Shown here: positions 8,625-16,648 of the stretch, piece after piece
Layout: the number at the start of each line of letters is the position of its first letter
Numbering within the stretch: the stretch's first letter is position 1
Assembly (NCBI RefSeq): GCF_024519455.1
Contig: NZ_JALJRY010000014.1
Coordinates: 186,001-250,000 of the forward strand
Reading direction: 5' to 3'
DNA length: 64,000 nt
From: Streptomyces sp. STR69
GTDB taxonomy: Bacteria > Actinomycetota > Actinomycetes > Streptomycetales > Streptomycetaceae
Position numbers and translations under genes: made by a program
The notes under the pieces: model-generated
Seen by the model: the letters and a program-made list of their open reading frames with translations, nothing else
Databases searched by the model: none
What the model was told of the DNA's origin: nothing

Positions 8625-9308
8625 TCAGCGGTCGGAAGTGGTCAGCAGGCCGATCAGGAAGACCGTGATCGACCGCTCAAGGGTCGCGGCGAAGGGGGTG
8701 CGGAGGAATACGAGACTCGGGTCGTTGGCGTAGGCGTTGCGCACGGCCGGCGCCGGATGGCTGTGCGTCCACAGCGCTCCGACGAGAACGATCGTCATGC
8801 TGGCCGCCTCGGCGGCCTCCTGGTCGCCGAGCTCCGGCAGGATCTCCCGCAGCATGCCCGCCAGACCGGTGAGTCCGTCGTGGGCACCCCGCTTGTACCT
8901 CGCGGCCACCTCGGCGGAGACATTGTGCTCAAGGATGCCGGCCTGGGCGCTGAGCAGTTCGCAGAGCATCTTCCGGGACGCGAACGACGCGGCCAGGCCC
9001 GATGCCACCGACTCCGCTCTCTCGATCGCGGAAGCCGTCCGGTCGACGCAGGCGGGCAGCTGATCGACCACCTCGGTCAGAAAGTCGCGGGTCAGGCTCT
9101 CCAGGAGGTCCAGGAGGACCGCCTCTCGCGACTCGAAATAGCGCATGACGTTGGACTTCGCCAGTCCCACGCGGCGGCTGAGTTCATTGAGGCTCAGGGC
9201 CGATACCGGCATCTCGCTGAGCATGGTCGCCGCTGTCTCCAGGATGCTCCGGCGGCGTACCTCGCGCTGCTCCTCGCTTCTGGCGCGCTGGAACGTGTTC
9301 ATGCCCAC
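8625..9308 (-). CDS. TetR/AcrR-family regulator of the adjacent SDR gene
   Basis: 227 residues (a second ATG at 9302 gives 225). N-terminal helix-turn-helix: ILETAATMLSEMPVSALSLNELSRRVGLAKSNVMRYFESREAVLLDLLE, i.e. LSLNELSRRVGLAKSNVMRY as the DNA-contacting part. The C-terminal domain is all-helical and resembles the TetR_C family with FLRTPFAATLERSITVFLIG. It is divergent from the short-chain dehydrogenase gene, and a perfect 12-bp inverted repeat lies over the intervening promoter, so it probably represses that gene and itself. Confidence 0.88.
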   Translation of the reverse strand: MGMNTFQRARSEEQREVRRRSILETAATMLSEMPVSALSLNELSRRVGLAKSNVMRYFESREAVLLDLLESLTRDFLTEVVDQLPACVDRTASAIERAESVASGLAASFASRKMLCELLSAQAGILEHNVSAEVAARYKRGAHDGLTGLAGMLREILPELGDQEAAEAASMTIVLVGALWTHSHPAPAVRNAYANDPSLVFLRTPFAATLERSITVFLIGLLTTSDR

Positions 9309-9315
9309 ATGTTAC

Positions 9316-9358
9316 AGACCTCCGGTCCCTTGTGTAGAGACCGGAGGTCTCTTATGCT
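9316..9358 (+). promoter_or_regulatory. SDR promoter overlapped by TetR operator
   Basis: A perfect 12-bp inverted repeat (AGACCTCCGGTC 9316-9327, GACCGGAGGTCT 9339-9350, 11-nt spacer) overlaps a promoter-like pair TTGTGT (9330-9335), 17 nt, TATGCT (9353-9358) pointing toward the SDR gene. The right arm fills the -35/-10 spacer, a standard repressor position. Confidence 0.65.
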
Positions 9359-9437
9359 CGAAGAGGCCGCCGGTCTGTTAAGCGGGTCGGGTCGGTCGAG
9401 TGTCAGGTCCTACAAATTCTGAGAGCGGGAGTCAGCA

Positions 9438-10274
9438 ATGACGAAGAAGATAGCCCTGGTCACCGGTGCCTCCTCGGGCATCGGCGAGTCCGCCGCCCGA
9501 CAGCTTCAGGCGGCCGGCTTCGTCGTCTACGGCGCGGCCCGGCGCACCGAGCGGATGAGCGGCCTGGCGGCGTCGGGCGTACGCACGCTCGCGCTCGACG
9601 TCACCAGCGAGGCCTCGGCCGAGAAGGCGGTCGCCGAGATCATCACGGCAGAGGGACGCATCGACGTTCTCGTCAACAACGCGGGCTACGGCTCCTACGG
9701 CGCGCTGGAGGACGTACCCATGGAGGAGGCCCGCGCACAGATCGAGGTGAATGTGTTCGGCCTGGCGCGGCTGACCCAGCTGGTCCTTCCGCACATGCGC
9801 GCCCAGCGAAGCGGCACCATCGTGAACATCAGCTCCATGGGCGGCCGGTTCGCCACGCCCATGGGGGCCTGGTACCACGCCGGCAAGTACGCCGTCGAAG
9901 GTCTCAGCGACGCGCTGCGCCTGGAAACCAAGCGGTTCGGCATCGACGTCGTCCTCATCGAGCCCGGCTCCGTCCGGACCGAGTGGGGCGCGATCGCGGC
10001 CGGCAAACTGCGTGCCGCCTCCGGCCACGGGCCGTACGCCGAGCAGGCCGACGCGATGGCCGAGTCCCTTGAGCGGAGCTCGCGGCCCGGCGCCCGCATG
10101 ACCTCACCCGCCACCGTCATCGGCAAGGCCGTGACTACGGCGGCGACCGCCCGGCGTCCGCGTACCCGCTATCGCGTCGGGTTCGGAGCGCGCCCCCTGA
10201 TCTTCCTCAGCAGGCTGCTGCCGGACCGCACCTTCGACGCGCTCATCAAACGCTCGTCCGGCGTACCGGCGTGA
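9438..10274 (+). CDS. short-chain dehydrogenase/reductase
   Basis: NAD(P)-dependent oxidoreductase of the classical SDR family, 278 residues. The Rossmann motif TGASSGIG is at the N terminus, NNAG (LVNNAGYG) follows, and the catalytic Ser (NISSMGG) and YxxxK (WYHAGKYAVEG) are intact. The C-terminal extension (about 60 residues past the core) is Arg-rich. GGGAG precedes the ATG. The gene is controlled by the divergent TetR protein by position and is followed 65 bp later by the DJ-1/PfpI gene, so the two may form a unit. The substrate is unknown; the family acts on ketones, alcohols or fatty-acid derivatives. Confidence 0.9.
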   Translation: MTKKIALVTGASSGIGESAARQLQAAGFVVYGAARRTERMSGLAASGVRTLALDVTSEASAEKAVAEIITAEGRIDVLVNNAGYGSYGALEDVPMEEARAQIEVNVFGLARLTQLVLPHMRAQRSGTIVNISSMGGRFATPMGAWYHAGKYAVEGLSDALRLETKRFGIDVVLIEPGSVRTEWGAIAAGKLRAASGHGPYAEQADAMAESLERSSRPGARMTSPATVIGKAVTTAATARRPRTRYRVGFGARPLIFLSRLLPDRTFDALIKRSSGVPA

Positions 10275-10339
10275 ACGCCCCGCTCTGACACCGGCAACTC
10301 CGAAGAATCCACCACCAGTTCACAAGCGAAGGAAAGACC

Positions 10340-11374
10340 GTGCCCGAATCCACCAGCCCTCGGCCCAAGGCCCTGATCGTCCTGTCCTCGGCACGGCTGC
10401 TCCCCCTGAGCGAGCCCGCCGGCCACCCCGGGATACCGACCGGGTTCTTCCTCGTCGAACTCGCCGCCGTCATGGCGGAGTTCGAGGGCGAATACGACTT
10501 CATCCTGGCCACACCGGACGGCCAACTGCCGCAGCTCGACGTCAACGGACTCGCTCTCAACTTCCACGCGGGCGCCAACCTGGGCCCTGCCACCGCCCGT
10601 ACCACCATGCAGATCGGAGTCGAGCGGCTCGGCCCCGAGAAGCTGCGCGAGAGGAACCCGGACCTCCTCGAGCGCCGCGAGACCGAACTCGCCCTCGCCC
10701 ACCGGCTTCTGGGCCGCATCCTGGTCTCGGATCCGCTTCCCAGGACCGACGCGGAGGCCATCTCCGTCCGAGGCGATGTCGTCGCCGGCTTAGACGCACT
10801 GCCGCAGCGCGAGTACCTGTCCATCCAGCAGCTCATCGAACGGCACCGTGATCCCGCGTCCGACTTCTCGCTGGCGGACCTGGCCTTCGTGCACATGCCC
10901 GGCGGACACCCCCCGATGGTCGACTTCCACGACAACCCGTGGATGGGGGAGCTGCTCCACACACTGCGCGAGGTCGACGTCCCGATCTCCCTCATCTGCC
11001 ACGCCCCGATCGCCCTCACCTCGGCGTGCTACCGGGTCGACGGCGACGGGAAGGTCACGACCGATCCGGAGCACGCCTTCAAGGGCGCGCGGATCACCAC
11101 CGTGCCCAAGTACGGCGAGAAGGCGATGCTCGCGTTCCAGTACCCCAAGGTGCCCGGCGAACGAACGCGCCTGATCTACTACGTCGACGTGGCACTCAAG
11201 GAGGCCGGCTACGACGTCAACCTCACCCTCAACCCCTCGGCCGCCAAGGTGATCTGGGACGCCGACCACTCCCTGCTGACCGGCAACGGACCCCAGGCCG
11301 CGGACGAGCAGGCCGCCCGGCTGGCCGAGATCGTGCGCGGGCGGGTGCGCAACTCCCGTTCAACCGCGCGCTAG
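10340..11374 (+). CDS. DJ-1/PfpI family protein (class I glutamine amidotransferase-like), TTA-containing
   Basis: 344 residues from GTG 10340, with a purine-rich GAAGGAAAG ribosome site. The nucleophile elbow reads SLICHAPIAL (Cys) and an acidic residue lies in the FVHMPGGHPPMVDFHDN region, as in Hsp31-type members that act as glyoxalases or protein/nucleotide deglycases. It is longer than simple PfpI proteins (about 190 residues) because of an insertion between the first strands and the nucleophile. Codon 151 is TTA (10790-10792), so translation should depend on the bldA leucyl-tRNA. It follows the SDR gene and is probably part of the same TetR-controlled unit. Confidence 0.82.
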   Translation: MPESTSPRPKALIVLSSARLLPLSEPAGHPGIPTGFFLVELAAVMAEFEGEYDFILATPDGQLPQLDVNGLALNFHAGANLGPATARTTMQIGVERLGPEKLRERNPDLLERRETELALAHRLLGRILVSDPLPRTDAEAISVRGDVVAGLDALPQREYLSIQQLIERHRDPASDFSLADLAFVHMPGGHPPMVDFHDNPWMGELLHTLREVDVPISLICHAPIALTSACYRVDGDGKVTTDPEHAFKGARITTVPKYGEKAMLAFQYPKVPGERTRLIYYVDVALKEAGYDVNLTLNPSAAKVIWDADHSLLTGNGPQAADEQAARLAEIVRGRVRNSRSTAR

Positions 11375-11713
11375 TTGTGCCCGGCCATCACGTTGCGAGT
11401 TGAGGGCAGACAGCCGATGCGCACACTGAAGTGGCTCTTCGACACCGAGGACGAGGCCGTCACCCTCGCCAACGCCACCGAGTACGGCCTGGCCGGCGCC
11501 GTGTGGTGCGGGGACGCCGCCCGGGGGATGGCCCTGGCCCATCGCATCGAGGCCGGCCAAGTCGCAGTCAACGGGGGCGTGATGGGCGTCGGGACACCGT
11601 TCGGCGGCTACAGGACGAGCGGCATCGGCCGGGAGAAGGGCATCGCGGCCCTCTACGAGTACACCCAGCTCAAGACGGTCGGCGTCGCCCTGCCGGACCA
11701 CTGCACCAAGTGA
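11375..11713 (+). pseudogene. aldehyde dehydrogenase C-terminal remnant
   Basis: Only the last third of a NAD-dependent aldehyde dehydrogenase is present: FDTEDEAVTLANATEYGLAGAVW, an AGQVAVNGG stretch and PFGGYRTSGIGREKG, followed by the terminal LYEYTQLKTVGV. The catalytic Cys and Glu and the cofactor-binding half are absent, so the open frame (about 110 codons) cannot encode an active enzyme. The homology begins abruptly near 11430, just after the DJ-1 gene, which suggests a deletion that joined the two genes. The frame is still open, so the event may be recent. Confidence 0.75.
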
Positions 11714-11742
11714 TGTCAGTGCCGGGTGGAAAACTGCCCGAC

Positions 11743-12339
11743 ATGATTGAACCGAACCCGAAAGCGGACCTTCTCAGGTACTTGCAAGAGGCGCGTGACG
11801 CCCTGGTGTGGAAGCTCGATGGTCTGTCGGAGTACGACATCCGCCGTCCGCTGACTCCCACGGGCACGAATCTGCTGGGGCTGGTCAAGCATGTCGCCGG
11901 CATCGAGCTGGGGTACCTCGGCGACACGTTCGGGCGGCCGTTCTTCGACGGGGAGCCGCCGTTCTGGTGGTACACCGAGGAGTCGGAGGCCAATTCGGAC
12001 ATGTGGGCCACGACGGACGAATCGCGGGAACTGATCGTCGGGCTGTACCGCCAGGCATGGGAGCACTCCGACAGCACGATCGCGACGCTGCCACTCGACG
12101 CGATCGGTCATGTCCCGTGGTGGCCGGAGGAACGCCGGGAGGTGACGCTGCACCACATCGTCGTGCGCGTGCTCTCCGATACTCAACGGCACGCCGGTCA
12201 CGCCGACATCGTGCGGGAACTCCTCGACGGATCCGTCGGATATGTGCAGGGCAAGGACAACCTGCCACCGGAGGATCAGGCGTGGTGGGAGGAGTACCGG
12301 AGCCGACTGGAGCGCGTGGCGCGGGAAGCCGACAGCTGA
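11743..12339 (+). CDS. DinB-superfamily protein (DUF664)
   Basis: 198 residues from ATG 11743; an in-frame ATG at 11713 overlaps the stop of the ALDH remnant and is a possible alternative. The four-helix-bundle DinB fold is suggested by the metal-binding His pattern: LVKHVAGIE early, TLHHIVVRVLSDTQRHAGHADIVREL late. Related actinobacterial proteins include mycothiol-dependent maleylpyruvate isomerases and other thiol transferases. Trp-rich patches (PPFWWYTEES, HVPWWPEERR) are typical of the subgroup. The specific reaction is unknown. Confidence 0.8.
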   Translation: MIEPNPKADLLRYLQEARDALVWKLDGLSEYDIRRPLTPTGTNLLGLVKHVAGIELGYLGDTFGRPFFDGEPPFWWYTEESEANSDMWATTDESRELIVGLYRQAWEHSDSTIATLPLDAIGHVPWWPEERREVTLHHIVVRVLSDTQRHAGHADIVRELLDGSVGYVQGKDNLPPEDQAWWEEYRSRLERVAREADS

Positions 12340-12688
12340 CTCGCCCCAACTGACCGTGAAACGGGCCCTCCCGAGGAACCTCCCATGCGTCTGCCGCCTG
12401 CCACCCCTGCGTCACGCCCGTCGGGTCACCCGCGAGCGTCGGAGATGCCGGAGGCCGGTTCGCCCAACTCGCCCGTCGGACCGTCCCGAACGGCCAGGCG
12501 GCGCAACCGGGTTGAGCTTGTCTGCCCTGGCGCACGCGAGGGTACGCACTCGGCCGGTGGTGCGCTCCGGTCGTGGCGGGGTGGCCGAACGTCCCGTTCC
12601 GCACCAGGTCCGCCGCAGTCACCGATCCGCTGCGGCGGAGCTGTCACGCTCACGCCGCAGCGTCGGTCGGTGCTTCGGTCGGCCTCCG
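12340..12688. other. 349-bp convergent intergenic region with a possible terminator hairpin
   Basis: Lies between the converging DinB and MFS genes. I see no credible gene. An 8-bp inverted repeat (CGCCGCAG 12611-12618, CTGCGGCG 12630-12637, 11-nt loop) close to the MFS stop may serve as a terminator. Confidence 0.35.
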
Positions 12689-14395
12689 TCAGGCTTCGCT
12701 CACGGCGAGCGCCGCCAGTTCGCGATCGACGGCGTCCTGGTGGGCCTGCGCGTCCTCGCGGGCCTTCTTCGGGCTCCAGCGGCCTGCCATCACGAACACG
12801 AAGGGCAGGAAGAGGACTTGGCCGCCGACACAGATCCACCACCAGGTGCGCCACTCGCCGGGGCCGTCCTTAGCGGCCTTCTGCACCTTCGGCCCGTACT
12901 CCTTGAGCACCTTGAGCTGAGGCTGTGCCTTCTGTACGACGGCCAGGTCGGCGGGGCCGACCTCCTTGACCGCGCGGGCGGCGAGGTCGGCGGGCGTGGT
13001 GGTCGGCGTGTACTTGCCCAGTTCGGCGAAGAGTTGGGGGTGCGCGCCGACGACGGCCAGCGCGGGGGCGGCCTGCTTCTGTGCCGCCGCGACCTCGGCG
13101 CCGTGTTCGACGAGCGGGGTGACCGAGGTGACCAGCACCGGGATGAACGCCGCCGACACGGCGACCACGATCCGTACCGTCCAGCCCCAGACCGCGAGGC
13201 CCGCCGCGGTCGCGGCCGGATTGCGCTTCTCCACGGTCTCGGTGAAGCTCGCCATCCAGGGGGCGTAGGCGATTCCGCTGAACACGCCGATCGCGACGAA
13301 CAGCCAGGCGAAGGTGTAGTAGCCGGTCGTCGCGTGGGTGGCCCGTGAGGCGAAGACCGCGGTCGCCACGACGGCGCCGATCGCGCCGACGATCATGAAG
13401 GGCTTGCGCACCAGCAGCCGGTCCGAGAGCAGGCCGGCCACGATCAGCGCGAGGGCGTTCGCGGCCCAGTACCAGTTGGCCAGGCCGTTGGTGCGCTGCT
13501 CGCTGTAGCCGAAGGTGGTCGAGAAGTAGACGACGAAGTTGCCGACGGCGGCGTAGTAGAGGAGCAGGAACACCGCGATGGCGAAGGCGGAGCCGAGGAT
13601 GTCCAGGCGCAGCATCTGCCGCCACTCGCCGCGCCGTACCGCCTCGGTGTCCAGTCCCTTGGCGCGTGCTTCGACCAGGGCCCGGTCCCGCAGGCTCACC
13701 ATGATCTGGTCGCGCAGCCCCGGCGACAGCTCGCGCAGGGCGAACAGGGCGACGACGAACACGATCAGCCCGGCCGCCCCGGAGTAGCGCAGCTCGTCCT
13801 GCCAGCCGGCGGAGTCGAGGGTGCTGCTGGTCACCGAGGTGACGACCAGGCTGCCGATGACCGGGCCCATCGTCCAGTAGCCCATCGCGGTGGCGCGGCC
13901 GAGCTGCGGTGAGAAGTCCCGTATCAGCGCCGGGGTCGCGACCAGCACGATGCCCTCGATGACACTGACGACGGCGAACAGCACCAAGTACGTCGTCTTG
14001 TCAGCCGCGTTGGGCAGTCCGAAGAAGACCAGGAGCGCGGCGATCAGCAGTCCGTAGACCACGAGGTTCGCCCGTCCCCAGCGGTCCGCGAGGCCGGCCA
14101 CGAGGGAGGCGAAGGCCCCGAAGGCGTTGCCGATGACCGAGACCCACACGAAGTAGCGGTAGGTCATGTCGAAGTGCGTGATGATCGACGTCGCCACCGC
14201 GTACTGGATGTAGAGCATGTAGTAGAGCACGACGGTCGTGACCACCACGATCGCCAGATACGACATGCGTCGCCCGGTGGCCGGATACGCCGCCAGGTCA
14301 CGGCGGTACAGCCCGGTGAGTGAGCCGTGAGAGCCGGCGCCGGGCGCATCGGTACTGGGGTTACTCGTGTCAAGCGGTGCGGAAGCGGAAGACAT
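12689..14395 (-). CDS. major facilitator superfamily transporter
   Basis: 568 residues, ATG 14395 with AAAGGGAG upstream. Twelve membrane segments are visible, with the MFS loop signature GLADRWGRANLVVYG after TM2. Unusual is a hydrophilic insertion of about 90 residues (from VEHGAEVAAAQKQAAP to EWRTWWWIC) between TM11 and TM12, rich in Ala, Lys and Pro and probably extracytoplasmic. The N-terminal tail is Ser/Pro-rich. The substrate is unknown; metabolite or drug transport is possible. A 16-bp perfect palindrome of TetR-operator type lies about 75 bp upstream. Confidence 0.88.
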   Translation of the reverse strand: MSSASAPLDTSNPSTDAPGAGSHGSLTGLYRRDLAAYPATGRRMSYLAIVVVTTVVLYYMLYIQYAVATSIITHFDMTYRYFVWVSVIGNAFGAFASLVAGLADRWGRANLVVYGLLIAALLVFFGLPNAADKTTYLVLFAVVSVIEGIVLVATPALIRDFSPQLGRATAMGYWTMGPVIGSLVVTSVTSSTLDSAGWQDELRYSGAAGLIVFVVALFALRELSPGLRDQIMVSLRDRALVEARAKGLDTEAVRRGEWRQMLRLDILGSAFAIAVFLLLYYAAVGNFVVYFSTTFGYSEQRTNGLANWYWAANALALIVAGLLSDRLLVRKPFMIVGAIGAVVATAVFASRATHATTGYYTFAWLFVAIGVFSGIAYAPWMASFTETVEKRNPAATAAGLAVWGWTVRIVVAVSAAFIPVLVTSVTPLVEHGAEVAAAQKQAAPALAVVGAHPQLFAELGKYTPTTTPADLAARAVKEVGPADLAVVQKAQPQLKVLKEYGPKVQKAAKDGPGEWRTWWWICVGGQVLFLPFVFVMAGRWSPKKAREDAQAHQDAVDRELAALAVSEA

Positions 14396-14470
14396 ACGAC
14401 TCCCTTTGAGGCTGCTGGGGACGGGGTGAGCGGCGGGAGGGTGGGGGTCCTTCCGTTCGGCGGAGCGTAG

Positions 14471-14486
14471 TACCGACTAGTCGGTA
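14471..14486. promoter_or_regulatory. 16-bp perfect palindrome TACCGACTAGTCGGTA, TetR-type operator
   Basis: Perfect dyad in the region upstream of the MFS gene. Sites of the form ACCGACnnGTCGGT are common for TetR-family repressors of transporter genes. No TetR gene is adjacent, so the regulator must be elsewhere (orphan site). Confidence 0.65.
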
Positions 14487-14577
14487 TGGCTAGATGTGCG
14501 ACAAGCCTTCGCGCGTGGGGTCGAGAACGGGACCCTTCACGCGGGAAGGCGGCATCGCTTAGGCCGTCAACGGCAGG

Positions 14578-15546
14578 TCAGCGCAGGCCGAAGCGCTCCG
14601 ACCAGTCCGCGATCTCCCCGGCCGTCGCGTTGCCCCCGCACACCACGAGGCCGAGCCGCGCGCCGTCGCCGACCCGCTCAAGGACCTGCCGGGCGGCGGG
14701 CAGCAGACAGCCCGCGGCGGGCTCGGTCCACACCTTGCCGTGCTCGGCGAGGTCGAGACAGCCCCGCACTGCGTCCTGGTCGGAAACGGTCAGCACCTCG
14801 GTGACCAGGGCCGACACGTGGTCGTATGTCAGCTGCGACACGGCCGGCGCGCTGAGCGTGGTCACGATCGACGACGGTACGACCGACACCGGGCCACCGG
14901 CCGTGAGCGCCGCGGACATGGCCTCGGCGCCCTCGGTCTCCACACCCCAGACCCGGATCCCGGGCCGCCGGGCGTGCAGCGCGGCGGCGACCCCGGCGAT
15001 CAGCCCACCGCCGCCGATGCTGACCAGTACGTCGGTGAGTTCACCGGCGTCGTCCGCCAACTCCAGCCCCACGGTGCCCTGTCCGGCGATCACCACCGGG
15101 TCGTCGAACGGGTGGACCAGGGTCAGCCCCTCGTCCCGCAACCGGTTCACCAGCGCGAACGCGCTCGGCATGTCGTCGGTCAGCCGCAGCGACGCGCCCG
15201 CCGCCTCCACCAGCGCGACGGACCGGGCCGGAGCCGAACGCGGCATCACCACCGTGGCCTTCACGTCCAGCGCCGCCGCCATGACCGCGAGCGCGATCCC
15301 GTGGTTGCCGCCGCTGACCGCCACCACGCCGGCCGCCAACTCGTCCTCCCCGAGCGACAACAGCTTCGCCGTGGCACCGCGCGCCTTGAAGGAACCCGTG
15401 CGCTGCAACAGCTCCAGCTTCGTCGTGACCGGGACACCGAGCAACTCCGAGAGCCCGGGGCTCTCCACGGTCGGGGTGCGTACGACGTGTCCGGCGATCC
15501 GCTCGGCGGCGGCTTCGATGTCCGAGATGCCGATCAAGGCAGTCAT
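14578..15546 (-). CDS. PLP-dependent threonine/serine dehydratase-like protein
   Basis: 322 residues, fold type II PLP enzyme. The cofactor Lys lies in RTGSFKARGA, the Asn-containing SGGNHG contacts the cofactor, and the phosphate-binding loop is SIGGGGLIAG. Threonine ammonia-lyase, serine dehydratase or serine racemase are the likely activities. There is no C-terminal ACT domain, so it is of the catabolic or unregulated type. GGGAGG abuts the ATG directly, which is unusually close. It lies 73 bp downstream of the prenyl synthase gene on the same strand. Confidence 0.85.
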   Translation of the reverse strand: MTALIGISDIEAAAERIAGHVVRTPTVESPGLSELLGVPVTTKLELLQRTGSFKARGATAKLLSLGEDELAAGVVAVSGGNHGIALAVMAAALDVKATVVMPRSAPARSVALVEAAGASLRLTDDMPSAFALVNRLRDEGLTLVHPFDDPVVIAGQGTVGLELADDAGELTDVLVSIGGGGLIAGVAAALHARRPGIRVWGVETEGAEAMSAALTAGGPVSVVPSSIVTTLSAPAVSQLTYDHVSALVTEVLTVSDQDAVRGCLDLAEHGKVWTEPAAGCLLPAARQVLERVGDGARLGLVVCGGNATAGEIADWSERFGLR

Positions 15547-15619
15547 CCTCCCGGCACGGGGACAGGTGACCCGTGCCGTCTCGACCCTGACCCGGAAAGG
15601 ACGTGCAGGTCAACACGTT

Positions 15620-16648
15620 TCAGAGATCGCGGCGCACCAGGAACTCCAACAGGGACCGCAGCTCGTCGGCCGGCCCGGTCTCCAGGGGAACGCCGGCGAG
15701 AGCCGTCTCCACGGCGGCAATGTGCCGACGGGCCTCCGCCAGCGTCGCCGTACGGCCACCGGCCTCCTCGATCAGCCCGGCAGTCACGGCGGGTTCGGCA
15801 CCCGATTCCAGCAGTGCGGCGAGGTACTCAGCGCCGGGGGCGGAGAGCGCGGTCAGCACCGGGAAGGTCTTCTTGCGCTCCCGCAGATCGCCGTGCACGG
15901 GCTTGCCGGTAACCGCCGGGTCGCCCCAGATCCCCAGGACGTCGTCGACCAGCTGGAAGGCGATGCCCAGATGCCGTCCCGCCCGGTCCAGCGCGGCGAC
16001 TGTCGCAGGGGGCGCCCCGCCGAGTACGGCACCGAGCGCGGCCGAACAACCCAGCAGTGCACCGGTCTTGCCCCCGGCCATCGCCCGGTACTCGTCGGGA
16101 CGCACCCGCTCCGGCCCCGTCCAGGGACGCGCCGCGAACAGCAGGTCGTCCGCCTGTCCGTGCACCAGGTCACCGAGCGCCGTGGACAGCAGGCGCAACC
16201 CGCCCGCGCCGCCCGGGGCCGCAGCGAGCGTCTCCACGGCCAGCGCGAACAGGGCGTCGCCCGCGAGAACGGCCGGTCCCGTGCCGTATGTCTTCCACAC
16301 CGTGGGGCGGCGGCGCCGGGTCTCGTCGCCGTCCATGATGTCGTCGTGCAGCAGCGAGAAGGTGTGCACCAGTTCCACTGTCACGGCAGCGGCGATCCCG
16401 GCCCGCGCAGGCGCACCGGTGACTTCCGCGCCGAGTACGGCGAGGGCCTGCCGTACGCCCTTGCCGCCCGGCGCGACGACGGGCGTACCGCCCACCTCGC
16501 ACCAGCCGAACGAGTAGGCCGCCAACTCGCCCAGCCACGGATGCAGCCGCCCGACCGTCTCCTTCAGCGCGGGGTGCACCAACTCCCGGCAGCGGTCGAG
16601 GACTTGGGGTGCGGTCGGTGCCGCTACGACTGAGGGGAGCGCCGTCAC
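15620..16648 (-). CDS. polyprenyl (isoprenyl) diphosphate synthase family protein
   Basis: 342 residues, head-to-tail prenyl transferase. The first Asp-rich motif is LLHDDIMDGDETRRRRPT and the second is FQLVDDVLGIWGD, both complete, so the enzyme should be active in chain elongation of allylic diphosphates with IPP. Product length cannot be set from the sequence; GGPP or FPP is typical for Streptomyces homologues. Its ATG overlaps the stop codon of the TPR gene in an ATGA-type arrangement, so the two are translationally coupled. No terpene cyclase is adjacent. Confidence 0.88.
   Translation of the reverse strand: MTALPSVVAAPTAPQVLDRCRELVHPALKETVGRLHPWLGELAAYSFGWCEVGGTPVVAPGGKGVRQALAVLGAEVTGAPARAGIAAAVTVELVHTFSLLHDDIMDGDETRRRRPTVWKTYGTGPAVLAGDALFALAVETLAAAPGGAGGLRLLSTALGDLVHGQADDLLFAARPWTGPERVRPDEYRAMAGGKTGALLGCSAALGAVLGGAPPATVAALDRAGRHLGIAFQLVDDVLGIWGDPAVTGKPVHGDLRERKKTFPVLTALSAPGAEYLAALLESGAEPAVTAGLIEEAGGRTATLAEARRHIAAVETALAGVPLETGPADELRSLLEFLVRRDL

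Noticed and set aside
12480..12500. CCCGAACGGCC near the DinB/MFS junction considered as a dormancy box
   Set aside because: It keeps one arm only and sits between two 3' ends.
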